Shown one piece after another: positions 10,207 through 22,503 of a stretch of 64,000 bases of DNA. Under the pieces are notes generated by a model that worked only from the letters and a program-made list of their open reading frames with translations, ran no database searches and was not told the DNA's origin. The DNA comes from Aquanectria penicillioides (Eukaryota; Ascomycota; Sordariomycetes; Hypocreales; Nectriaceae): contig PYIU01000005.1 of the NCBI GenBank assembly GCA_003415625.1, positions 1,121,001-1,185,000 of the forward strand, read 5' to 3'. The translations under genes and the position numbers were made by a program. Numbering within the stretch: the first letter of the stretch is position 1; each line of letters starts with the position of its first letter.

Positions 10207-11625
10207 TTAATCTTCGTCACTGCTCATATCGCCGTCTTTGTCACTGTCAGATAGGTCGACAATGGGCTCCATGGCCTCGTGCTCCTTCATCTCGCGGTAT
10301 GTGCTCCAAGTCAAGCCTAGGAAGGCTATGACGATCATGGCGCCACCGAGGATCGCTGCAAAGCTGAGGGGCTCGCCGGTGAGGAGCCAGTCGACAATAG
10401 CAACGATGAAAATGGTCAACAGGGCCGCAACAGAGGAAAGGACGGGGGAGGTGAGCGAGATGAGCACAAGGAATGAGCCGCTGAAAGTAGCGTTCATGAT
10501 TACGGCCAACAGAATGAGCCAGCAGGTAGATGCCACGGGGAGCTCGAACTTTTCGATGCCAAGGAAGTGAAGAATAGGCAGAGGAATCCAAAGGACCGAC
10601 AAGGTGAATAGGCCAATGAGCGAACCAAAGGTGTTGGCAAAGATCATGCCCCGGCCAGGAGAGACGCCCTCCGGTGGGCAAGCGAAGCGCTTGTACAAGA
10701 CCTCATAGAGACCATATAAAACTGAGCCCACGCCGATGATTAGGTTTCCCCAAAATCGATTGCTTGCCTCCACATCTTGAGATCCCCCAGACTTGCTGTC
10801 TCCATATGCAACAACAAGCACACCGCCGATGGCGATCAGGACAGCAACAGACTTGTCGAGGCGAAGGGGTTCCTTGAGCAGTGGAACGGAGAACACGTAG
10901 GCAAAGAAGGCGGAGCAGTTGTAAATGGCTGTGAGATCCGAGGGCGTCGTCATACTGACAGCAACGTACCAGCTAAGCCCCGCGACGGTCAATGAGCAGG
11001 TGATGATGGCAGTAAAGCGAATGAGGTATCGAATGGGTCGGGCTCGGTGCTGGATGGAGATGCGGAAGACGTCGAGGGTCTGGGTCTCGACCATCATGGC
11101 CGTGGTGAGCAGGTGCTGTTTGTGGCGCTTCCAGAAGACGGGCCAGGGCATATCGCGCTTCTGAAGGCGCAAGATGCCCAGCTGAACAGGCCAAAGGATG
11201 ACCCAGGATCCGTGGGTGAAGTACATCATGCAGTATGCCTTGCCCCAGCCGAGGTCATTCTGGATGTAGGCGCTGAGCTCCGTCTGCACGCAGAAAGCGA
11301 TGAGACTGACAACGAGGAAGAAGGCGGCGTAAGTGTACTTCTTTCGAGTCGCGTTCGACTCGCCCGCGATGGCGGCGCGAGGGCTGCGGCTGCGCATTAT
11401 TGATCGTCGACCGAAGGATGACTGCTCTACCATCTCAGACTGTGACGGGCTTGCGTCTCGACTCGATGCTCGGCTCGATCCACGGTCTTCATCGTGGCTC
11501 ATGCGGGAGAATCCAGCTCGGCCGCGTTCTTCGTCGGTATCCTGTTTCCGGAGCAGAGGCGTTCCAGACCGGCCGTCGGCATGGCGATGGAAGGGAGGAC
11601 GTCGGGAATCGGAGTCGGTGTCCAT
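10207..11625 (-). CDS. Membrane transporter of the drug/metabolite (EamA-like) superfamily
   Basis: A single-exon frame of 472 residues. The first 95 or so residues are hydrophilic and rich in Ser/Arg/Asp (for example SSRASSRDASPSQSEM), likely cytosolic and phosphorylated. About ten hydrophobic segments follow: AAFFLVVSLIAFCVQTELSA, MMYFTHGSWVILWPVQLGIL, IITCSLTVAGLSWYVAVSM, AIYNCSAFFAYVFSVPLL and others, ending near residue 440. The tail is acidic (SDSDKDGDMSSDED). The repeated pattern with a conserved lysine after YVFSVPLLKEPLR matches the DMT family that includes yeast YML018C and Thi74 and the SLC35F proteins. These are usually vacuolar or Golgi membrane transporters. The substrate cannot be told from sequence. 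Confidence 0.88.
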   Translation of the reverse strand: MDTDSDSRRPPFHRHADGRSGTPLLRKQDTDEERGRAGFSRMSHDEDRGSSRASSRDASPSQSEMVEQSSFGRRSIMRSRSPRAAIAGESNATRKKYTYAAFFLVVSLIAFCVQTELSAYIQNDLGWGKAYCMMYFTHGSWVILWPVQLGILRLQKRDMPWPVFWKRHKQHLLTTAMMVETQTLDVFRISIQHRARPIRYLIRFTAIITCSLTVAGLSWYVAVSMTTPSDLTAIYNCSAFFAYVFSVPLLKEPLRLDKSVAVLIAIGGVLVVAYGDSKSGGSQDVEASNRFWGNLIIGVGSVLYGLYEVLYKRFACPPEGVSPGRGMIFANTFGSLIGLFTLSVLWIPLPILHFLGIEKFELPVASTCWLILLAVIMNATFSGSFLVLISLTSPVLSSVAALLTIFIVAIVDWLLTGEPLSFAAILGGAMIVIAFLGLTWSTYREMKEHEAMEPIVDLSDSDKDGDMSSDED

Positions 11626-12932
11626 GGCGAGGTGAGGCCAAGCTTATCGGAGCCCCGTCAATTGCTGCTGCTGCTGTTCTGCTCCTCGTCAAGACCGGAA
11701 GCGTCGTTCGGTAGGTTGAGATTGGGGCTGTGGGTGCCAACACTGCTTGATCTGCCGGTATGTCGAGGCTCGCGGGGGCATGTGGTGTCTATTGTCTTGG
11801 ATCGGGAGGGGGCTTTAAATCAAGGTGCGATTGAGGCTGTGGTCCGGTGGAGAACCGGGCGCGTTGGTAGTGATCGGGACAGGGCGCATGAAGCACACGA
11901 TTGAAGGAAGGAAAGAAACGAAAGCAGAATCAAACGAGAGAAGCGAAGATGATATGCAGGCAGCCGAGGATGGTGATCAGTTGGGGCTCCCGAGCTGATC
12001 CGCCGTGCCGTGTTGGTGGTGTTGTAGGACCCGTGTACGTCCTGTCGCAAGTCGTAATGCGGTGCTTGTCATCGGCCGGTCGGGGCTTCGGGGGTGGCCC
12101 AGGCGCGAACTTGACTGGCGTAGGACGGCCGGCGGGGTCGATGACCCCAACAGTACAGGGGGTTTAGCAGGGGCTAGCGTCCATGGTAGGAGATCATGGA
12201 GGAGCCAGGGGCGTCAGCCGCGGCTCTTGGTCGTAAAGTCCCAGTGGAAACGTCACTGGGCAGTCTCTAGCTTTTAGGGGGCTATACTAGCGCGGGGGCC
12301 GTCGAGCCTTTCCGCTGAACTTCTTAGGAGCTTGTTTTTTTTTTTTTAAAGCAGCGGATGACGACGTCACTGGAACATGGCATTTTATCCAGATTTCCTC
12401 CCGTAATCGAGATTTGGCTGGTTATCCGTAGAGATAATCTGCAACTTTGACCATGAACGTTCCATCCATGTTTGCGTAGTTCCTTGGGTGGAGACACTGG
12501 TATGGAATCAACTCTTTGTTCTCTCGAATATCCCCTATCGAAAGCCCTCCTTTTGTGGGGTATATTTTGTCATGGCTGAGGCTGTAATCATGCATGGACA
12601 GATATGGCCCTGAACAGTCGTCATCAGATGATATTGCCCGAGACATGCCACCTTCATGCGGGCGTCTTCAAGCCATGCCGTAGGTTATCTAGAAATTCTA
12701 GGCCTTGTGGTTCTTGTGCCTCATGCCGTGTTACACTACCGTGATCAAGCCTCCAGTGCTGTTTTCTCCAAGTCACTCATCACACCCAACACGAGCAATG
12801 AGACCAACGGTCATGTGCCCCATACACCCTCACAACCACGGTGTAGTCATGCAAGACACTCTCTTCCCGCTCCGTACAATCCGCGCATTCAAAAGTTAGC
12901 CAACTCGGGTCTCGTCAAATGTGTCCATGTTT
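11626..12932. other. Intergenic, 1.3 kb, no gene supported
   Basis: Holds the promoter of the transporter gene at its left side and the 3' flank of the aldo-keto reductase at its right. It is GC-rich up to about 12,300. A T13 run lies at 12335-12347. A 74-codon open frame at 12422-12646 (-) has no recognisable domain and was not called. Confidence 0.5.
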
Positions 12933-14058
12933 TTATTTGGCACCCGCACCAAAAACGGCCTGCTGAGTGTCATATCCGTATTCCAGTTCGCCGTGCCAGT
13001 AGTTGGTTGTATCCGCTTTGGCAAAACCCCATGCCGCATCAAGAGCCTGGACAACCTCCTCTGGCAACGGTCCCTTCTCCAAGTCGCTAAGGTTGCTCTC
13101 AAGCTGGGCAACGCTTGAGGTTCCAATGAGGATACCGTCGTTGCCGTCCTTGATCTTGAGTTTGGAATGATGCACCATCCACCGCAAGGCTGTCTCGACC
13201 ATGGTCAAGTTGGCCTTTTCAATAGCAGTCTCGATTGTTTGCAGAGCTTGGAAGGTGCTATCCCGGTAGTACCGCTCGCGGTACGCCTTCCCTGTGCTGG
13301 ACTCCGCCGAAAAACGGCCGCTTTCAGGGACGATATCTTTGGACTTGATTTTGCCAGACAGCAGACCTCCCGCAATAGGATTGTAAACCACCACGTCCAA
13401 GCCGTACCGGCGACATGCCACAAGTAGCTCTGGTTCAATGCTTCGCGTAATACAATTATACATCCCTTGATATGTGGTTGGTCGAACCCAGTTGTTGTAT
13501 TTACAAATGGATACAACCTCAGCCACTTCAAAGGCAGTAAAGTTGCTGATACCAAATCGGACAAACTTTCCTGCCTTGTGGAGCTTGTCCATAGCTTCAA
13601 GAGTCTCTGCGAAGGGAGTTCCTCGATCGGGCCGGTGAAGATATAGCAGCTGAGATGAATTGATTATCAGTGGTGGTTCACAGCAGCTGGTCCGATGACA
13701 ACCTCGACGTGACAAGACTTACGTCAATGCAATCAGTTCCCAGCTCCTTTAAGCTTGTCTCAACTGATTCAAAGACTTTGGCGGCCGTGTTTTCGCCATT
13801 GTTTGACGGATACTTGACCTTGGTGGCCAAGGTAAATCCCCTTTCCTTCCACCCAACCTTGGCAGTGAATGCCTCCTGTTCGCCCCCGATATAAACACGG
13901 GCAGTATCCAACTCATTGTACCCTCTTGACTGAAATAGATCGAGATTCTTTTTGAAATCTTCCAAGTCGGTGATTCGGGCGCCAGCTTCGACCGTGGGTC
14001 CAAAGGTCATCAGACCCAGGATAATACGATCCTTGGGGCTTTGTGCGATTAACGGCAT
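12933..14058 (-). CDS. Aldo-keto reductase (aflatoxin-aldehyde-reductase-like)
   Basis: NADPH-dependent reductase of aldehydes or ketones, cytosolic by default. Two exons, 14058-13723 and 13649-12933, with a 73-nt intron, give 350 residues. The start is the ATG at 14058 (MPLIAQSPKDRIILGLMTFG), which places the first beta strand at the N-terminus as in related enzymes; an upstream in-frame ATG at 14151 is less likely. Catalytic tetrad residues are visible: Asp51 and Tyr56 in DTARVYIGG, a Lys in LATKVKYP (80 or 82), and His117 in LLYLHRPD right after the exon junction. The C-terminal cofactor region includes GILIGTSSVAQLESNL. The closest recognisable group is the AKR7 type, which detoxifies dialdehydes; the real substrate is unknown. 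Confidence 0.92.
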
Positions 14059-15285
14059 CTTTGCGGTGCTGCCGGAGGTCGGGTGTCGTCTAAATTGAGT
14101 GTCGCGGACGAAGGACGGGGTACGGAACACGGAGGGAAGGAGGTAATTCAAGTGGAGGAATGCACTCTGTTGACAAAGGTAATGTCACGCCTTCCTCGGA
14201 CGGCAAGCTCTGTATAAATAGGCAGCTCGACGACGGCCCCACACCGATTGCGAGACCGGGCGGGGAAAACATCACATAGAAAGTTAGTCGGCTAAGGACC
14301 CGATTCGGGAGCAATGAAAGTGTTCGCCGCAGTTTCGGCGTTTAGCTAACTCCATTCACTAACCTGCCCGTTATCGCATCCTGTGGTGCTGTACTGTGGT
14401 TTCATTCTGGGGTGCCCTTCAATGACGTAGCGCCATTGGCTCTCAACGTGCCCCGCCTTACCCATGGCCGGCTTCGATGAACCGAGTCGTAGTGAGGAGT
14501 CGGTTACTAGCCCGTTTCTGTAAGTCATGTTATGTGAAGTGCGCGCCCTTGGACTACATGTGCACGCCAATCAAGTCTATCTGTGAGTATCATGCAGCTC
14601 AAGGTGAGAATGGAGGTCGTTGGTAATCAAGCTTGGGATAAATCACCAACAACCCCTCCAAGACCCGGGAATTCGTCTTCAAAATTAGAGCAATGACTAT
14701 AACTCATTTTTAAACATATCCTACATCAATTTGATGGGAATGGAAGGAGCAAAAATGACTAACATATTTAATAATACCATTGCTTGATTGCACCAAAAGT
14801 AGGTATGGAAGCTCCCCGCAGGTTGATTCATCGCTCCTATTTGGCGAGCAGATTGACTGACAGCCTTGGGTACGTCACATAAACGCAAGATAAAATAACT
14901 TATGTAGCATAAATTATCTAGCTTCCTCTACTTATTCTTATACCTTACACAACATAATATTGCCAATTTGCTATGTTAATTCCGTGCTATTCTATTGTAT
15001 TGACATACATGTTGCCCGAAGAGACCCAGGCCGACCGAGCCCCTCCCTGTTCTCCGGGCCTACGGCTAAATCTCGGGTAATCGCACATCCACGATCAACC
15101 TCGAAAATCAGAGGCGCCATTGGATTCCGAGCTCCAGATTTCCCGGGTCAAGCTTCAATCTTGCGGCGGCTGCAATTCGAGTGACGCGGCCCTTCAAACA
15201 TGCTTCTGTAAGGTCTAGCCTTCACCGTGTATTCTCGGAGTTTCGCTGACTCAATCAGGACCGCAATCTCATTGACAAATCCATC
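14059..15285. other. Intergenic between divergent genes
   Basis: Contains both promoters. The stretch from about 14,640 to 15,000 is distinctly AT-rich. No coding or RNA gene is supported. Confidence 0.5.
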
Positions 15286-17718
15286 ATGAGGGCACAATTA
15301 GCCCGACATGCTCGACGGGTCCTGATCCAGCAGTCCCGCTCCCCGTCTTGCGCTCTCTATTCAGCTCCCACCCGACGAAGACAAGTAGTAGCCCGACCGA
15401 CTGCCAACCACGTCCCTTACCGAACCTTCTTCGATGGCCTCTTTTCCAAGGCACCCCGAGAGGTGCGCCAGCCCGAATTCGAGCCCGGTTGGATGAAGAT
15501 CATGGTCTGGAGAAGCCGAATGCTCGACAACCTACGTCCACCCCCGAACAATGAGCTTCTTCAGTCTTGGAGGAGCTTCTTTGCCGCAAAGCTTTCTAGC
15601 CGGGTACCCCTGAACGCCAGTCAGGCGCTCCAATGCCACCGCCTTCTCGATTACTTCGTCGAACAACAACCAAATGCGTCCGCGAAGGACCCAATAAAGC
15701 TCGAAGCTCAAGATCTCGTCGATTCTTTAACTGCCCTCCGAACTCTGCGACCTCGCGAAAGAACCCTCCAACACCTAGAATTCGCCAAGAACATATATTC
15801 CGCCCTCACCTCAGGGACCTTGGATAATCTAGGACCAAACTCGGACCCGAAGCTCTGGGCGCAGTTCATCCAAACTATATGCCAATACGGCGGATCCAAG
15901 GATGCCGTTCAGTTGCTTTATTCCAGGTGGGATGATGTAGTCAGCCTCGCAAAGGCGGGTGACGATTTGGTAGCGTCAGTTACCCAAGGCCTGGCTAGGG
16001 AGGGGTTCGAACAGGACCTAGTGGCACTCGTTGAGCATGCCGAGAAGAACGGCGTTCCTCTTAGCCAGGATGCTCATGCCGCAATTGTCAGCTTCTTCGC
16101 CGAGCAAAACCGAATCTCAGAGACCAAGCGGTGGTTTGAGAAGCTACCCGCCTCAGGGAAGCGCAATGCCGACTTATATCCAGCGATTGCTATGTTTGCG
16201 CTTCGCAATAAGTTGGACGAATGGGCTGTGCCGCATTTCCTTGACCTCGCAGATGGAAAGCCCGAGAAGGCCTACTGGGATAGCTTACTACAGGCAATCC
16301 TCATCATGAGGAAGGAGTTGAAGCCGGTCGAAACCATGATGTCGCACATGGCCAATTCGACAGGCCCGATCCCGACCAACATTGCCACAATCAATGGGCT
16401 GCTTCGCGCTGCAGTCGGCTTGAAAGACCCTCTAGTGGCCGAAGACATCATATTGCTTGCTTCGGATAAGAACCTGAAGCTAGATGGAGAGACCTATCTA
16501 ATCCAGATGGGCATGCGCTTGGACGCAGGATACCTACCAGGCGTACAAGCCGCTTACAAGAGCGTCAAGAAACTGGAGCCATGGCACTCTGATCCCGAAC
16601 GTTGGTGGGAGTATTGTCGGTTGCTGAACAGATACCTCATGGTTCTTTGTGCCCAGAAGACGCCAGATTTCAAGCTCATTGTCAACTACGTGCACCTAGC
16701 CGAGGAAGACCAGGTCCAACTCGACCCAGAAACCGCGGCCACCCTCTGCCTCCGGTTCCTCGAGAATGAACAGCCATTCGACGTCATGGATACCCTGTCT
16801 ATCCACGCTTTCCAGCTCAGTGCTACAGAGCGAGAGGTTATCCAAGAAGCGTTTGTGCAGTTCTGTATCGACCTGGAAACGAGCACTTCCCGTGCTTGGA
16901 CTGCCTACCAACTGCTCCGACAATTCTTCCAGGATCTCAGCTTCGAACGCCGCGTGTCTCTTGTCCAAGCCTTTTTCGACCGGAAACGCCCGGACATGGC
17001 TTCGCATGTTTTCGGACACATGCGGCAGCATAGAAACAACGACTACCACCCAAGACTCGAGAACTACATCAGTTTCTTCGAAGGCCTAAGTCAGAACCCT
17101 GATACCGAAGCCCTCGAGATGGTCTTCAACATGATGAAGATGGATACCACCATTCAACCTAACACGCAACTCTACAATTCTCTGATCCTCGCTCATGCTG
17201 CTTCCGACCGATCGCTTCAGGCCTTGGACTTTTGGCATGAGATCACATCCTCGAGAGAGGGCCCCAACTATGCTAGTCTCCAGGCCATTTTCTGGGCCCT
17301 TGAACGCAAAGCCGGAGGGTCACATACAGCCCAGAAAATATGGAATAAATTAGAAAGCATTGACGTTGAGGTGCCCCCCGCGGTATACAACGCCTACGTT
17401 GGGGCCATTGCTGGAAGCGCCCTTGTGCAGGAAGTTGAAGATCTCATTCTGAAGATGAGGAGCGTCACGGGGTCTGAGCCCGATGAAATGACGTAAGTTC
17501 TACTGGTGTCTACAAGTTGGAATGCGCAGGTTTTGCTAACAAGAAATAGGCTCGGTGTTGCGTTCAACGCAATCCCAGGACAGCAACTTCAAAACAAATT
17601 CAAGAGTTGGGCTAAAAGCCGATACCCCGATGAATGGTCCGCGCTGGAATTGAAGGGCAAGCGAATGACGAGGGATTCGCTGTGTAAATACAGGCTCAAA
17701 CGGGCCTTGAAGGCTTAA
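15286..17718 (+). CDS. CIA84: Mitochondrial PPR-type protein, likely complex I assembly factor CIA84
   Basis: Two exons, 15286-17492 and 17550-17718; the 57-nt intron has a TGCTAAC branch point at 17534-17540. The product is 791 residues. The N-terminus is a strong mitochondrial presequence: many Arg and no acidic residue in the first 50 or so (MRAQLARHARRVLIQQSR). The rest is helical, with PPR-like units, for example NTQLYNSLILAHAASDRSLQ and the following YASLQAIFWALERKAGG. The segment FFDGLFSKAPREVRQPEFEP and then RSRMLDNLRPPPNNELL resembles the start of Neurospora CIA84, which binds the membrane-arm intermediate of complex I during assembly. I assign the symbol from recall of that family, so it is less certain than the PPR and mitochondrial call. 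Confidence 0.75.
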
Positions 17719-17875
17719 GATGTGCCCATCAAATGTACCAAAAAAGTTGCTTTATTGTAGACAAGTATCTGTACAAGGTAGCAGAGGTCGAAGCTGTTAT
17801 ACATATGACCAAATAATGACCATGACATCCCCCCGCAAAACGCCAACAGAAGGCCTAAACACGACGCTTTTTCTT

Positions 17876-18608
17876 TTATCGACGCGAAGGGTAGAATTGA
17901 TCACGCAACATCTCGGGGTGGGCGTGCACGCTAGGGTAGAGACCCATGCCTTGGACTCTGCGGATCATCTTGGCGATCTTGCGCTGGTTGGCGGGTCGAA
18001 GGCGAGTGACCTTGGAGTGTGCAATCATTCCGGAAGGAGTAGTGAAGTGTTCAATCAGCGAGAAGTTCTGTCGGCACATGTCAGCTCAATGCTCTGGATG
18101 CTCAATTCGCCAAGGTAATTGGCGGAGGTTGCGGGGTGTCGAGACTCACCTTATACATGTCCAGAGGGCTGATTCCCAGAGAGTCGACAACGTCGTCGTT
18201 GCGCAGCGACCTCTTGCGCCACTTCTGCATCTCGATTGGGCTCAGGTCGTGCGGCGAGTAGACGTCACCAGTCTCCCAGCGACGGGGCATCTGCTTGAGG
18301 TAGTCGTTGGACATCTTCTGGTTCTTGAGGAACTCCATCTGGGCCGTCTTCTCGCGGACGTAGGCAGCCGAGCGGACCTTGTAGCGGTCCAGCAGACGGG
18401 AGGCAGCATCTCCGCGCTGCGCAGAGGCACCTCCTCGGGCGGGGGCGTTGCTGTTGAGGTTGGAAAGGCGGCTGCTGTGGGCGCCGACAGAGCCTGCGTG
18501 ATAGGTTTCGCGAGGGGGGAGGGCGACGGGGGCGGAGGTGGAGAAGGGTCGGAGGAGGTTGCGCGCAATTCCGGCGGCGGCGGAGGGCGTGGGAAGTCGG
18601 GGGGGCAT
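17876..18608 (-). CDS. RSM18: Mitochondrial small-subunit ribosomal protein bS18m
   Basis: Two exons, 18608-18150 and 18067-17876, with an 82-nt intron, encode 216 residues. A presequence-like start ([20 protein letters not shown], then PFSTSAP) is followed by a low-complexity linker and a helical fungal extension. The S18 domain occupies the C-terminus: [19 protein letters not shown] spans the splice junction and continues to the RNA-binding segment [20 protein letters not shown], a hallmark of S18. It is part of the mitoribosomal small subunit in the matrix. The gene converges on the CIA84-like gene (157 nt apart) and diverges from IMP3. Confidence 0.93.
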
Positions 18609-18948
18609 GGCTGAGGTCGAATTGGGGGTTGTCGATAGTCAAGGCCGCAATGTCGTGATGCTGGTGTGGTGTAGCTCGACGTTTGGGAGGTTTTTTGACG
18701 TGGGCACGGAACATGCCGGCGGACCAATTCCGCGGGTGCGGGAGCCCCACTCAGATTTTCTGTATCGTTTTCTCGAGCCTCCAAAACTTTGGCGACGGCC
18801 GGATATATTTGCAAAACATATTTTGCACCGGTTTACCTACGACTTTGGTTACTGTGCGCTGCGGCTTTTCCTCACAGCAAATCATCGAATCGATCATCTG
18901 TTTCTTGGGCCCAGGGATTTATCTGTAAAACTCCAACAGCCACCCACC
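18609..18948. promoter_or_regulatory. Shared promoter region of RSM18 and IMP3
   Basis: Only 340 nt separate the two start codons, which diverge, so this stretch must serve both genes. No TATA box in a convincing position was seen. One product acts in mitochondrial ribosomes and the other in assembly of cytosolic ribosomes, so coordinated expression would make sense. Confidence 0.6.
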
Positions 18949-19564
18949 ATGGTCCGAAAACTCAAGCATCACGAGCAAAAGCTCCTGCGAAAGACCGACT
19001 TCATCACATACAAGTCGGACAATGACCACCGCGACAAAGCCGTCATCCGGCGGTACATGATCCAGAAGCCCGAGGACTACCACAAGTACAACCGTCTCTG
19101 CGGAGTATGTTTCCCCAGCAGCCCAGCTCTGCGCTCGAGATCTCGCAACTAACCTAACCTCCATTCAGTCCCTCCGACAACTTGCCCACCGCCTCTCTCT
19201 CCTCCCTCCCGAGAACCCTGCCCGCCGCAAGCACGAGGAGCTACTCCTCAACAAGCTCTACGACATGGGCATTCTTTCAACCACCGCCAAGCTGTCCGCT
19301 GTCGAGAACAACGTCACCGTCAGTGCCTTTGCGCGAAGAAGACTGCCCGTGGTCATGACCCGATTGCGCATGGCGGAAACCGTCCAAGCCGCGACCAAGA
19401 TGATCGAGCAGGGCCACGTGCGCGTGGGAACTGAGACTGTGACCGACGCCGCGTACCTCGTTACTCGAGGAATGGAGGACTTTGTCACCTGGACCGTGGG
19501 CAGCAAGATCAAGCGAAACATCATGAAGTACCGGGACCAGCTGGACGACTTCGAGCTGCTGTAA
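18949..19564 (+). CDS. IMP3: U3 snoRNP protein Imp3 (small-subunit processome)
   Basis: Two exons, 18949-19104 and 19169-19564, with a 64-nt intron, give 183 residues, the same length as yeast Imp3. The protein starts [19 protein letters not shown] and continues through [18 protein letters not shown] across the splice. It contains an S4 RNA-binding domain at about residues 105-170 ([33 protein letters not shown]) and ends DFELL. Imp3 helps pair U3 snoRNA with the 18S rRNA precursor in the nucleolus. The ATG is in a good context (CACCATGG). Confidence 0.97.
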
Positions 19565-20656
19565 TTTGCATCACGTCGAGGATAGAGCAGGAAGCTATGA
19601 GACAGAGGAAGAAGCACACAAAACCGGCGGCAACTGTCGTCACACGCATTGGGATCAAGGAGTTTGCGGCGCAAGATTATTGTGGAACGGGTTTCAATCG
19701 CGTTTTTGCAACTATTTCAGTTACGAATATGGATTTTCGACCAAAGTTTCTCAGGTCAGGATTCATTCCTATAGAAAGGCACATTGTGGTGAGCCTGCGG
19801 ATGAGTTTACCACTCGAGCCTCGTTGAAGCTGGTTACCCTTTGGCATCGGTCCCTTGATATCCAGATCAATGAGCCTCAAGAATGGCTAATCTGACGGGA
19901 TGGGGCACCAAATATCTGCTCGTGTTTGGTTAGAATTTGATGGCTACCTTTACATACAACCGATAGGACCAAGTAGTTACATTGGCCAACCAAGTTACAA
20001 GCCTCAGGTGCTCAACAGGTTACACAAATTCAATAGGTGCCATCCGCTTCCCAAAAACTTTACATGCTCTAAGTCGTACTAATTTCGGATCACATTAAAT
20101 AGAGGTCAATTTGGGGTATGGTAGCTTGTTGGTATTACCCGATTGACAAGCTCCCCCACCAACATGAACGGAGAAAGTTAGCCGACCAAACTCCAACCGC
20201 GACCCCTCCGCAAGAAACAGGCGGAGACGCCGAATGATTCAGTGATCATGCATACAAAGCTTACAATGATTCAATTAAGCTGTATTTTCAATTTCCTCAT
20301 CCATGTTCCCCACGGCCGCCTTCGTTAGTGTGCGGCGCCAAGTTCAACCCCCATCCTGGCCCAGTGTGCATGATCCATACAGGCTTTGCAGCCAACCTCA
20401 AGGCGATGATGTCCAGGTTGTCTAGGCTAGCGTTTTCCGATGCGGACGTTTGAGCCTAGGTTATGAATCCCCACATAACCCCGAGTTCCTTGTATTAGTT
20501 ATATACCGAAGACCTATTCCATCTTCTAGAATCTCCAATTCGCGACCTCCCATCTCATCACGGACCAATCACTCTGACGAATTCAACGGCTTCCTTCAGC
20601 CTCTCGACCTTTCCTATCAGCCCAGTCCAAGTTAATTTAAGTGTTCAAACGTTACC
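19565..20656. other. Intergenic, 1.1 kb, no gene seen
   Basis: Holds the IMP3 3' flank and the promoter of the esterase gene. A long CT-rich leader precedes the esterase ATG (about 20,500-20,640). Nothing else recognised. Confidence 0.5.
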
Positions 20657-21922
20657 ATGGTTATTGCCAAGGACAAGCCCGAGTACGTCGATGTCGACTC
20701 CGACTTCACGCCGCTCCCCAAGTACGGTCACCTTAGCGAGCTTGACCCCGAGTTTGCAAAAGTCAAGGAGGCCACCGATGCCATGCTGGAGCAAATCTGG
20801 GAGCCCTCACTCTCCCTCGAAGAATTCCGAAAACTCTGGCTAAACGACTCGGCAACGCCAGAGGGATGTCCCCAGGAGGGCGAGGATGTCTTGACGGAGA
20901 AGCGACAGATCCTAATGCGCGATGGCGCTGAAGTCGAGATCAAGGTCTACAAGGCCAAGGACAAGAAACCAAACTCCGCTCTAGTGATGCGATTCCACGG
21001 CGGTGGCTGGGTCGTCGGCGGGCATGGCACAGAGCATCCAGAAAACCTACTAATTGCGGGGAGAACGAATTCCGTGGTTGTGAGTGTGGATTACAGAATG
21101 TAGGTATTTCCACGCCGGGTAATGTTGCCATGTGGAGACTGATTTCTCAAAGCGCGCCCGAATTTCGGTTTCCATACTCGGTAAATGACTGTTTTGATGG
21201 TCTAAAATGGGTTCGTTTCCTGTGGCTAGGCCAAAACGCAACCAAGCTGATTCCAGTAGTCAAAGGCAAACGCTTCCTCACTTGGAGTCGACCCTGAGAA
21301 GATTATCATAATAGGAGGCAGTGCTGGAGGCAATCTTGTTGGTCCTTTTATCATCTAAAACCAGTGCTCTTGAACTAATGAGATCCTAGGCCGCCGCTGT
21401 TGCTCTCATGGCCCGTGATGAGGGCATCTCCGGTGTCGTTTCCCAGGTTCTCTGCTTCCCCGTCACCTGCCATCCCAAGTTTGCTCCTCACGACAGGTTT
21501 GAGCTAGGAAGCTATCGACAGAACTACGATGCCAGCATTGTCACTTCAGCGCGCCTGGAGTGGTTCTTGGACCATTACATGCCCGAGCCCAGCCCTGATT
21601 GGCGGTTCTCCTGTCTTTTGGCGCCGTCGCTTAAAGACCTTCCCCCGCGTGTAAGTCACCCGCCTCCAACACCTCCCCCAGGGCGGCGTCTCGCGGGCAA
21701 GCGTAAGCTGACGGGCGTTTTACAGTGGTTATGATTGCTGGGTATGACGCACTTAGAGACGAGGGCATTGCTTATGCAGAGCGGCTGAAAGACGAGGGCG
21801 TCAAGACGGAATTACACACGTATCAGGGCATGCCGCATTGCTTCTACATGTTCCCCGGGCACCCTAAGGCGTTGGATTACTTTGATCGCATTGTCAAGTT
21901 TGTTGGGGGCTTCTCTGATTAA
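20657..21922 (+). CDS. Alpha/beta hydrolase, HSL-type esterase/lipase
   Basis: Five exons: 20657-21099, 21153-21210, 21260-21337, 21390-21648 and 21726-21922. The introns are 53, 49, 52 and 77 nt. All phases agree and the product is 344 residues. The oxyanion-hole motif HGGGW is at residues 114-118. The nucleophile elbow GGSAGGN puts the catalytic Ser at 188. Asp287 (in AGYDALRDEG) and His317 (in QGMPHCFY) complete the triad. This is the hormone-sensitive-lipase family, acting on carboxylic esters of small to medium acyl or aryl groups. No signal peptide, so probably intracellular. The fourth donor is read as C|GTGTAAGT because only that phase gives LVMIAGYD. Confidence 0.92.
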
Positions 21923-22503
21923 TTCTGGCTGGATTAGAAATATCACATGCCGCTCATTGTGAAATCCATTTCAACGTCTGAAGCTAGTCTTCATTCCTGT
22001 TTGCAAGTTTTGACCAAGTCATCGCGAACATCACTTAGTTGCCTAATAATGTGCACCATGTGTATCAAGCTCATAGATTCTCCGGCTGACCCGGCTGCGA
22101 CATTCAACTAGTGATTCACTCACGTCAGCTAGTGCCAGTCGGGTCATCATTTTGTTAAAAATGACTTTTTATATGTGAGAACAGAGGGCCGCGTTGAAAA
22201 TTCGAGGTTCATAACAGTCATCGGGAATGATAAGGTTGCGTTCTCGTTTGTGCTAGTCTCGGCTTTCATCCAGCACGCCATCGGCTCGGCTCTACCCAAA
22301 ACCGACATTCAAGCCGGAGACTTACATAAACCTCCGCGTTCCCTCCGGCTTTGGTTCGTTTTCCCACTTACACGGAACTGAGCCCGGCAGGTAGACGGCA
22401 CACGCAACGAGTTCTTTGCTCATTTTTCCGATTCTTTTTTAATACTGACACAAATCACTAGTTTTCCCTATCGCTTTCAACAGCGGGGGTTATACTGGCC
22501 AAA
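21923..22503. other. Intergenic, promoter of the methyltransferase gene
   Basis: 581 nt between tandem genes. The last 100 nt are AC/T-rich leader. No other feature supported. Confidence 0.5.

Noticed and set aside
12422..12646. 74-codon open frame on the minus strand with a balanced composition
   Set aside because: No recognisable domain, no splice extension and no supporting signals; too short to call from sequence alone.
14059..14151. Upstream in-frame extension of the aldo-keto reductase (31 residues)
   Set aside because: The downstream ATG puts the first conserved strand at the usual place; the extension is not clearly a targeting peptide.
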